DNA of 64,000 bases, from assembly GCF_947179165.1 (NCBI RefSeq), contig NC_077240.1, positions 53,716,001 to 53,780,000 of the forward strand. Reading direction: 5' to 3'. Each line of letters begins with the position of its first letter. Position 1 is the first letter of the stretch. The notes below the pieces were generated by a model, which searched no databases, was not told the origin of the DNA, and worked only from the letters and a program-made list of their open reading frames with translations. This document shows, one piece after another, positions 1-8,351 of the stretch. Made by a program: the position numbers and the translations under genes. The stretch is from Solanum dulcamara. Taxonomy: Eukaryota; Streptophyta; Magnoliopsida; Solanales; Solanaceae.

Positions 1-381
1 GGGAAGTTGAGTCCGAGATACATTGATCCTTACTTGATCCTTTGCCGAATAGGCAAGGTTGCCTATGAACTAGACTTGCCAGCGGACCTGGAGGCAGTAC
101 ATCCGATTTTCCATGTATCAATGCTTCGCAGATGTGTAGGTGACCCATCGCAAGTGTATTCCCTGGATGACATCCAGGTCACTGAAGAGTTAGCCTATGA
201 AGAACAACCAGTCGCCATCCTGGATCGACAGATTAGGATATTGCGAACTAAGGACGTAGCCTCGGATAAGGTAATATGGCGGAATAGAAATCGGGAGGAA
301 ATGACTTGGGAGGCCGAAGAGGACATAAAGCATAGGTATCCGTACCTATTCCCGATATCTACAGGTAACCCCAACTCTTGA
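1..381 (+). CDS. Ty3/gypsy integrase C-terminus with chromodomain (partial, element E0)
   Basis: This is the open 3' end of a gypsy pol frame. It enters the window at base 1 (first codons GGG AAG, Gly-Lys) and stops at 379-381; the first M-like start at base 7 is only an internal TTG. About 126 codons are visible. Residues 6-11 (RYIDPY) match the GPY/F region of the integrase C-terminus with G changed to D. Residues about 36-42 give the FHVSMLR motif typical of plant chromoviruses. The tail from about residue 80 (LRTKDVASDKVIWRNR, then MTWEAEED and YPYLFP) is a chromodomain of the Tekay/Del type, which in this family is thought to guide integration into heterochromatin. It has no frameshift or stop, unlike the other chromodomain copies in the window, so E0 is the best-preserved coding copy. 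The catalytic core, RT and gag lie outside the window. Confidence 0.9.
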   Translation, partial: GKLSPRYIDPYLILCRIGKVAYELDLPADLEAVHPIFHVSMLRRCVGDPSQVYSLDDIQVTEELAYEEQPVAILDRQIRILRTKDVASDKVIWRNRNREEMTWEAEEDIKHRYPYLFPISTGNPNS

Positions 382-516
382 GCACTCGTATATTAATAAT
401 ATAGATAGAAATGTATGTGATAGCATAAAAGAAAGGAACCTCTCCATAATCTATATAAAGTTTTAAGGGAAGTTGCATTTAACATTCGGGGACGAATGTT
501 CTAAAGAGGGGAAGGA
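382..516 (+). promoter_or_regulatory. E0 3' untranslated end with palindrome and polypurine tract
   Basis: After the stop codon there are about 100 noncoding bases. Then comes a perfect 8-bp-arm palindrome at 481-500 (aacattcggggacgaatgtt), followed by a purine-rich run at about 504-516 (aaagaggggaagga) that abuts the LTR start. The run is the expected plus-strand primer (polypurine tract). The same palindrome/PPT pair recurs before every 3' LTR in the window whose internal junction is preserved (8316, 22216, 26198, 38354, 50501, 56265). Confidence 0.8.
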
Positions 517-983
517 TGTTACACCCCACATCTTTGAACTCGGAAGGTTTCTTAAGTTACTTAGAAGCTAGTATGTGTGACACTTAAGTTACGACCCTAT
601 TGAACAACTCTAAGAAGGGAGAATGTGACACCCCATGGTAGGGGAGGTTGAAAATAGGGTCAAGAGAAGTCGGAGGGAGTTGAAGGCCAAGTGATGAGTC
701 GTAGGACTCGATTTGCTTACGTATGCCCCTAACTTAGAAGTTTTACATACTTAAGCTATTTGAGTATATACCAAGCTTGCGTAGCACGGATGACATAGAC
801 TCTTAAAATAAGACGAGATTACGAACCCATGAGGAGGAAAGAATATTGCGCAGGGCAGCCAATTGGAGGGTGACACGTGAAAGCACCTAAGCAAGAAGGT
901 GACCCACCTGCTTGGGGGAGGTGGGCCCCACTGCCACATGGCAGCCCCTCCTTCAGCACATGGGTGCGGTGGCCCAATAGGGG

Positions 984-1320
984 TTGGACACGTGTCACAC
1001 CCTAAGGCCACATGGCAGCACCTAAGCAAGCAGGTGACTCACCTGCTTGGGGTCAAGTAGGTGACCCACCTGCTTGGAGTAGGGGGCCCCACTGCCATGT
1101 GGCAGCCCCTCCTTCAGCGCAGGGGTATGGTAGCCTAGTAGGGGCTGGACACGTGTCACCTCCTGGGACTGACACGTGTCACACCCTAAGACCACATATA
1201 TGTATGTATATGTATCATATACTCCAGCTTCCTTCATCAAATTTCCAGCAAAAGAAAGCATGAACAATCCCAAAAAATGGAGAGAAAATTGCGACGGCTT
1301 GGGAGAAAAATAAGGTAAGT
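984..1320 (+). promoter_or_regulatory. Candidate LTR promoter: G-boxes, TATA and first splice donor
   Basis: Three copies of the palindrome gacacgtgtc (987-996, 1148-1157, 1171-1180) contain the CACGTG G-box/ABRE core. A TATA-like run lies at about 1194-1212, roughly 20 bases after the last G-box. About 100 bases on, TAAG/GTAAGT (GT at 1315) matches the plant 5' splice-site consensus and is followed by an AT-rich, intron-like stretch. The same order recurs in other LTR copies of both orientations. The promoter role is inferred from motif order and spacing; no transcript is available. Confidence 0.45.
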
Positions 1321-3289
1321 CTCAATTTTGTTCCATAAATTAATTATCTAGAGTATACCACGGTGATATGGAAGTATTAGTAGTATAAAATTAGAGTTCG
1401 TTGCAGCCAAAAAATGTACAGCAAGCTGCCACGATGGTTCAGAGCGCTAAAACAATTCCGAGGCGCGATTTCGGTGAGTTCTAGCCAATTTCGAGAAAGG
1501 TAAGGTCTTCCCCTCTAATTTGAAGTTTATAATGTTATTATAGGGTGTATTACACACCTCTTGGGCTGCTGGAAGTTGGGTAAAAGTCATGGAAGGTTCG
1601 ACGTTTGAAATAAACGAATTTGGAATCGCTATAGTTGAATTGTAATCGAATAACGCGTTGTGCTTGGGGGTGTGACTGCTGGTCGTGCGGTAGTGTGTTG
1701 TGATGATGTAAAATGATTTCATGAGGGCGTGGGAGCTTCTTCTTGCAGCCACATGTCCCTCCTCTTTGTACAATTAAAGAATTCACGAAAAGAAGGATAA
1801 AACCCCTAGTTTTGGTATTGTAGTTTTGAATGAGTTGTTTGGGGTTTATATTGTGTAATGTTTCTATAATATACATATATATGAGCTTCTGGTTGTGTTT
1901 TTGGTTGGATGTAGGTGTTAAGGACATGATTGGAAATTCGGATAGGGCACATTATAGGGGAGGTGTTGTCCGATTTCCGTTAACGCCTTAACTAGTTAGG
2001 AAACTAGTTGAGAAGGCGAGCGAAAGGGTGAATGCTATGAATACTCGTGAGTATTCTAACTTGCTGAGAAGTCTAAGGTTGTTAATACTTGCGTTACTTC
2101 CATGTTAAATAGGTCTCGAGGACAACAACGTGAACGCGATTAAGGGAAGACAATAAGAGGTATGTAAAGCTTTCTCTTGGCATGTTTTGGTATAAGTACG
2201 TACAACTATCTTTCTTTCCTTTTGGAAATGTTTAGCCTTAAGTGAATTGTATATGGAGTGTGGGGATAATTCCATTCCCAGAATTCCAAGTACGCCTCAT
2301 AACCCCTACCCATTGCTTAGTATTGGAACTTCTGTAAGGATTGAGTATTGCCTGGTAAGGCTTCTACGTGTTAAACAGTAGTGTGTGGAAAGCTACCTCT
2401 CATTTCCCTTGATACATATTTGGTACGAAAATGAGATTATGATGTCATAATGGTTCACCGAGCCCATGGTGGGCCGGGTACGACATATGTATATGAAGAT
2501 CACCTGAAGGAAAGTATAGACTATATAGAGCTTATTCTCATTATTCTTTTAGGCATGTCCTTATTTTAGTTGTAAGTCGAATATGGTATGAGCTCCGGAG
2601 TAACTCCATTCTTAAACATCTCTTAATTACTTCTGAATATTGAACTCCTATAGTAGTTGAACTATTTTTCTGGGAACTTTTATACGTTAATGAGGTAACA
2701 AATGTATAGACTATACGTCCTAAAGACTATAAGGTAATAAGTATTTCTGATTCCATAAATGATTTGTCCCTACGTTAATACATGTTTAGGGTCCCCGAAA
2801 TTACAATCAAGATAGCCCATAATGGCATTTAGAGGACACTCGAGATGACTACACCGTTACTCGGGTCCTCAAATAAAAGCTTAACTTTCTTATTCTGTCG
2901 AGTCTCTGATAATGATTTGAATTGCATATAGTTAGTCACTACTCTAATCCTGTATACTGTAACACTTCTTTCACCGAGTCCCGGTGCGGGTACGTTATCG
3001 TGCACAACTCACTGCATTATCCACCGAGCCCTTTACTAGAGGGCCGGGTACGTATGTATATATATATATGATGATATGTTGTAATAAGGGGTGATGGCGC
3101 CGGGCCTGTGATGGTCCTACAGATATGATTCACCGGGCCCTTGAGAGAGCCGGCTATATTGTATAAGTTAAGCATGCATGCTTTTGTGATTCACAGAGTG
3201 CAGGTACATGTTTCTGGTTTGATAATTTGTTCCCCTACTTCTCTATTTTAGATATACCTCTAGTTGTATTATGTTATGTTTTATATACT

Positions 3290-3329
3290 CAGTACATATG
3301 TCGTACTGACCCTCCTTTCCTCGGGAGGG
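3290..3329 (+). other. Conserved double hairpin in the LTR
   Basis: Two adjacent inverted repeats follow a TATATACTC stretch. The first has arms CAGTAC (3290-3295) and GTACTG (3303-3308). The second has arms CCCTCC (3310-3315) and GGAGGG (3324-3329). The block lies about 730 bases before the LTR end and recurs in other copies, where the second stem keeps pairing with different bases. Function unknown; RNA structure is likely. Confidence 0.55.
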
Positions 3330-3572
3330 GTCTGTGTTTCATGCCCGTAGGTGCAGGTACACAGGTTGGGGATCCGCCAGCATAGGAGTCCCACTCAGCG
3401 GTCCAAGAATGCTCCATTGTGCTGGAGCCTGATTTTGGGTACTAAAACTTGATGCATGTATATAAGTTTTGTTCACGGGTACGGCGGGGGCCCTGTACCG
3501 CCTTATGTTACTGTTCTTTTGACTCTTAGAGGTCTGTGGATACAGATGAGGGTTGTATGTGTGTAGAGCGTA

Positions 3573-3690
3573 TGTGTATATAAGCTGTATATATGTTGTT
3601 TATGAACTATATCTAAACTGTATATGAGCTGTATATGAGTTGTGTATGGGTTGTATATGAGCTGTGTATGAGTGGTATATGAGCTGTATG
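3573..3690 (+). repeat. AT-rich minisatellite with about 12-bp units
   Basis: Imperfect tandem copies of gctgtatatgag and close variants (for example ttgtatatgag, gctgtgtatgag) run for about 120 bases. The array is specific to this LTR; the matching region in other LTRs is not expanded. It produces spurious open frames with repeated Tyr/Ile codons on the reverse strand. Confidence 0.65.
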
Positions 3691-4061
3691 TACGGGTATG
3701 TACGGCTGTACTAATATGACTTATAATTCGGGGCATCCTGATGTCGTGGAGGCCTTGTTGGCTTGCATATATTTGTATTAAGAATGTCCTTATATGTTAC
3801 TACAGCCTTGTCGGCCTATATGTTTCTTTCCCTTGAATATCTGTTGAGTGTAAGCAGGAGACAGGTTATGCATCATAAGCTGGGGTATACGTGGGTGTCC
3901 AGTTCGAATACCCATCACGGCCTACGGGGATGGGTCGTGACATCTCTATTACATGATATTGTTTTATTTACAGTTCAATGTGACCACAGCTGATAGATAT
4001 GTATATGGGGGGTCCAGGTCGGACCTCAGTCGCGACCTACGGGGTTGGGTCGTGACATAAG

Positions 4062-4073
4062 TGGTATCAGAGC
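4062..4073 (+). other. Primer-binding site, tRNA-iMet type (E1)
   Basis: TGGTATCAGAGC, complementary to the 3' end of plant initiator methionine tRNA, starts five bases after the LTR end. This is the standard primer for minus-strand synthesis in plant gypsy elements. It fixes the LTR boundary and the + orientation of E1. Confidence 0.9.
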
Positions 4074-4480
4074 AGTTCATCCTTGGATTGTCTGCAGACT
4101 GTGTCTAGTAGAGTCTCTATTATCGATGTGTTGTGTGCCACATCCATAAACAGGAAGCTACAGGACATTTAGGATGTTACCTTTCTTTCACATCTGAGAT
4201 CGTGCTTTAGATTCGAGTCATAGGAAAATTCCTTATACTAACCTTGGATTTTAACTGAAGGAAGACACCAACAGAAGGGAGTAATTGACGACATGGAAAG
4301 TTACGAAGCATGCAGGTAAGTAAAGTAAAGCCACAGAAGATATCCGTCAGGGAAGGTATTGAAGTACTATTGAAATGTAAAGTTGAAACCTGAAAGGAAA
4401 GCAGACAGAAAGTGCAACAGATGCAGTTTGAAGTTGGACATACGAGGTAAGTCCATCACCTTCATACTATTGTCAACGTT

Positions 4481-4600
4481 AAAAGCCCTGTATGGCTACG
4501 ATATGAGATGATATTGAAAGTCCTGTGTGGCTGTGATATAATATGAATATATATATATGTGTTGGCCCTGTGAGGCATTGTTGGTATTTTCTGCGTGCAG
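4481..4600 (+). repeat. Direct repeats in the E1 leader
   Basis: A phrase like gccctgtgtggctgcgatat is repeated at spacings of about 40 bases (ccctgtatggctacgatatgag, tcctgtgtggctgtgatat, ccctgtgaggcattg). The block lies about 400-540 bases after the primer site, just after a splice-donor-like gaggtaagtcc (about 4444-4454). Equivalent blocks occur in E2 (29325-29440), E4 (59540-59640) and E6 (49095-49175). Position and conservation would suit a packaging or dimerisation signal, but that is inference. Confidence 0.5.
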
Positions 4601-6611
4601 GTTTGGGATAAGTAAGAAGTAAAGAGGAAACTCTGCCAAAATTTTCCCAGGACAAGAAAAAGGAATGAAACATAGCTTTATAAAATTTCCTAGAAGTGGA
4701 TACCAAGTACCCCTATTGTGTTTAATTAAATCTATATGAGGTACTCTTCATGTCATCGACAAGGGGCACCATTCCTACTGGGAGAGTTTTATTTCAGAGA
4801 AACAAAAGCCTATCTGAGCAGTAAAGTTCAGATCATGATATCTCCAATCGTAATTGTGTTGTAGGAAAAAAAAGCTCGGGTTGAAGGGTGAGATGTCCAG
4901 TAATTGAGCTTTACTCTTTTTGCAAGTCCCAAGCCCTCAACTTCTATGGTAAATTAGACGAGTTCCTCATAACTTGAGGATAAACTTGGAAGGAGACCAA
5001 GTCGGGCAAGTATTAAAAGGGAAGTACTATGATGTTTAAGAGGTTTTGGTTTCTTCCAACAATGGTTGAAAAATGGTTTACGATAACATTTTATAATTTT
5101 CCACCGACTAATTGGGGAAAGAATTTCTAACAGAAGCACCTCACAGAGATGTCAGGAACTGAATACGAATACGAGCAAAAAGGGGGATATGCAAGTATGA
5201 ATCGAACAGTGGGATACAAGTATACAGGGATAAAGTGAGACCGCTAATAAGGTGCCTTTGGTAGATGCTAATTAAGTTAAAAGCCTGCGTTGAGTACGCA
5301 GTAAGGGTATGGATCTTAAGATACAAAAGAATGACGCGTGTACACAACGTTGCCCCAAAAATAATAGAACTCTTAAGAGACAAAGACGGCAAGCCTAAGG
5401 AATATATGGCGCAACTTCTATTCACCCCAAGAAGCAAAGGATATAGGTTAGGATAAAGCTACTACTTCAAGAAAACCTTAAATAGTTATCATCAGAATAC
5501 TAGCACTGCCTAATTGGATTTGGAACGACTACAAGTGCGAAGTAATTTTGGGAAAAGGAAAAGTAAAAGGTGGCCTTGGATGAGTTGTTTGTTGGGTCAC
5601 ATTATTCAAGTACCGATTAGTAGACAACACGTCACATTAAATATGGAAAGGTTCTCGTCGCTTTGTAATTTAGCCAAGGCTCCGTACGCGGATAGTCCAA
5701 TTATAAAATATACAGATAAACGGAGACATGATGCAGTACCAAGTAGATTAGAGGAAGAGATTGGGTAAAATTTAGACTGGACAAAGAGACATAGAGCAAG
5801 GTGCAAGCAGATGAAAGTACGAGTACCCTTTAAAGGGGGGAAGTTAATGAGAAAATGGCAAAAGTAGGAGGAGGCAATTGATATGGCAATATATTTGAGA
5901 TAGACGTCTAAACTTCAATAAGATATCTTGCTGAACCAAGTTAGAAAGATCCGAAAGCTACCAATAATTGGATGGAAGCCAGAATGCTACATAAGGCAGC
6001 GTTAAGAAGTTTGTGACGAGACCCTGAACAACATAACACTAGAAGGCGGTTGCGTATAAAAACAAAAGAGTGTAACCATGAAAGGATATCGACCAACTTA
6101 AGAGACATTACGAAGGATAATGACAGCATGCTAGACCAAAAGCCAAAATGTTGGTTATAGAGTTAGTCGCAAATGATGTTGCGATAGATAAATAACCAAA
6201 GAAAAAGGAATAGAAAGCCTCCTGTGGTAGAAAATGAGAAGGACACAAAGTGAATAGAGGATAGGGAAGCTTATATGTGAAATTCCATTAAAGCTATGAC
6301 AGCTAATAATAGACAAAACTCAAAGTGGCTCCAAAGGTCACTATATGAACGCACTTTAGCGCTACTCAGTAGCCCACCCTAATGAATGGGTGCATACAGA
6401 AAGGGGGGCAACAATAGGAGAAGTTAAATCAAAATGACCAAAAAAAAGGGGGGGACATGGTCATAGTGGAACTAGAGGTCTACGCCGATACTGGTTGCAA
6501 GATAATAGAGGAAAGGACACGGCAAAACATAAAGACTCGCGAGACAATGCTGAGGTAAATCTGGAGTTAAGTTGAGTGCCCCGCACATTATGACAAGGAT
6601 TACAATAAAAC

Positions 6612-6725
6612 GCGACACAAAGACTTCCTAGAAAGGTCACCCATTCCAGTATTACTCTCACCCCAGCACGCTTAACTTCGAAATTCTGATGGAACTTAAT
6701 GCGTTAGTGCTAGTATGATCACGTG
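6612..6725 (-). pseudogene. 5S rRNA-derived insert in E1 (antisense to element)
   Basis: Read on the minus strand, this segment follows plant 5S rRNA almost end to end. It starts near cgtgatcatac, continues through cactaacgca, cgaagttaagcgtgct, gagagtaatact and atgggtgacc, and ends in gaagtctttgtgtcgcg. Box A (agttaagcgtgctggggtgag) has a few changes; the box C region (atgggtgacctttctaggaag) is more eroded. It is flanked on both sides by E1 internal sequence shared with E4, so it belongs to the element and is not a stray host gene. It is probably not an active 5S gene. Confidence 0.85.
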
Positions 6726-7539
6726 AGATGGAAGAATCAGAACTAACGGCGGAGAAACGACATGAGGTTATGTTCCTGAAGTACTATACGTTACGTTGAG
6801 CGTATTGTAAAAAGGCTTTAAGAAAGACAAGAAGGATTAGCTTACTGCTAACAGACGACGCACTCGAATGCCACAACTCTTCAACATAGTACCAGTTAAT
6901 GAGAGGAAAACCACAGAATGACTATATGGGCCAGTAGGCAAGGGAATTTCGATACCACTTGGCAGCCAACTCTGAAGGCGAAAAAGCAAAACCCAAAAGG
7001 TAAGGGTACCAGCTGATGTATTTTATGGATGACAGAAAATAATACCCAAGGTCGAAAATTCCACAATATGACCAGGACTACAAGACTCACTTCACACTCC
7101 AGCGCCAGATGACTCTGGAGGGAATGTTACTTGTGGATTAATGATATTAGCCCCTGCTCCTTTGATAAAAGGCTACCTACTAAGCCGAGAAGGTGTAGAA
7201 TTATAGGGTAAAAGTGTAGTAGGACCTTACGGAATCCCCGTAGCTATTATCCCAGGCGAAGGAGCCCAAGTTGCAATTAACTACCGAGAGATGCGAAGAT
7301 AGGTTAAGCCAAACTACCGAGATGGAATTAGTACTACGGGTGAAGTAAGAAATGGCCACGATTGGACCAAAGATCTACCCCAACATCGAGTGTAGTATAA
7401 GGGAGAAAACTAGCAGAACTAGCTGGTTACTATAGGGTGGCGAGCTTCTATGCCAAAATTCCTTCAGAATTATACTAGATCATGTTAGACAAAGCACAGA
7501 ACGACTATGAGAGACATTATATGAGGGGACTGCAGCATT

Positions 7540-8220
7540 ATTCGGTAGCCAACCCTAAGGATTGGAAAAAAAGAGGGTAACTGAGACGATCGTCCACCAC
7601 TTATTGAGTTTGCCTACGAGAAGGGCTACCATTCCAGTATCCAGATGACCCCCTACAAGATGTTGTAAGGAAGAGTGTATAAGTCCCCTTATTGGGGAAA
7701 AGACTAAGCTAGTAGGCCAAATAGGATTAAGCAAACTATTGACTAACAACCCAGAGTCGGCAGAAATGATATACAGATAACCGACATTCACATTCAGAGT
7801 TCAAATGGATGATTGGATGTTCATAACGGAGTCACCCAGAAAAGAGAACTTAACCCAAAATATATTAGATTGTATCAAGTTGCTCATAAGGTGGGCAACA
7901 TGGATGGTAAGTTGAGCTTACCACCTTATTTGGAAACTATGCGCCCAGTCCATCAGATAGAAATACTTCGCAAGGGTACTGACGAGTCACCCAGGATATA
8001 TTCTATAGATGATGTCCAGGAGATGGAATCTTGTGAGGAAAAAACCTATCGCCATCTTAGACCGACAAACTGGAATATTGTGGACTAAAGACATGCCTTT
8101 CGTCAAGATACGGTGGAAAAACCAAAACCAGAAAGAGAATTACCGGGGAAACTGAAGAGAACATGAAACACAGGTATTCGCACCTATTTTCGACGTTAGC
8201 AGGTAACCCCAACTCCTGAA
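7540..8220 (+). pseudogene. Broken integrase C-terminus and chromodomain (E1)
   Basis: Fragments in different frames match the end of gypsy pol. Around 7625-7690 there is an eroded version of the stretch after the integrase core. The open frame 7813-8088 holds a GPY-like part (ELNPKYIRLYQVAHKVG) and an FHVSMLR equivalent decayed to VHQIEILRK. The chromodomain follows in a shifted frame to about 8210 (VKIRWKNQNQKEN). Several frameshifts and stops make it nonfunctional. It corresponds to the intact E0 frame at 1-381. Confidence 0.75.
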
Positions 8221-8315
8221 ATTCATATATTAAATACTTGGATAGAAGTGGGTGTTATGGAAACAATAAAGAATCACCCTACGATTTGTATAAGGTGCTA
8301 AGAGAAGTTTTGTCT

Positions 8316-8351
8316 AACATTCGGGGACGAATGTTCTAAAGGGAGGAAGGA
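8316..8351 (+). promoter_or_regulatory. Palindrome and polypurine tract of E1
   Basis: The palindrome aacattcggggacgaatgtt (8316-8335) is identical to the E0 copy at 481-500. It is followed by aaagggaggaagga, the plus-strand primer, ending at the LTR start 8352. Confidence 0.8.

Larger units (their letters stand above)
517..4057 (+). repeat. Complete long LTR, shared by E0 and E1
   Basis: The LTR starts TGTTACACCCC directly after the E0 polypurine tract and ends GGGTCGTGACA, four bases before a tRNA-iMet primer site, so both ends are fixed by function. At 3,541 bp it is unusually long. No coding capacity is seen; all open frames in it are short and unrelated to known proteins. It contains G-box palindromes (987, 1148, 1171), a TATA-like run (about 1194-1212), a 5' splice-donor-like site (1315), a conserved double hairpin (3290-3329) and a minisatellite (about 3573-3690). 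It serves at once as 3' LTR of E0 and 5' LTR of E1. Confidence 0.9.
4058..8351 (+). mobile_element. Internal region of non-autonomous gypsy element E1
   Basis: This 4.3 kb region lies between the LTR ending at 4057 and the one starting at 8352. It begins with a tRNA-iMet primer site and ends with the palindrome (8316-8335) and polypurine tract. Between them I recognise a repeated leader (4481-4600), a 5S rRNA-like insert (6612-6725) and a broken integrase/chromodomain segment (about 7540-8220). No gag zinc knuckle, protease, RT or RNase H motif is visible. The rest is noncoding, though alignable by eye to E4 and E5. A full-length Tekay element would have 5-6 kb of gag-pol here, so this is a LARD-like defective internal region. 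Confidence 0.8.

Noticed and set aside
3900..3925. tRNA-like T-loop (agttcgaatacccatc)
   Set aside because: No acceptor or anticodon stem can be drawn around it; it is part of the common LTR end.
5514..5768. 84-codon sense frame in E1 as a possible gag remnant
   Set aside because: No CCHC knuckle or capsid-like pattern, and the matching stretch in E5 (63463-63760) is not collinear in frame.
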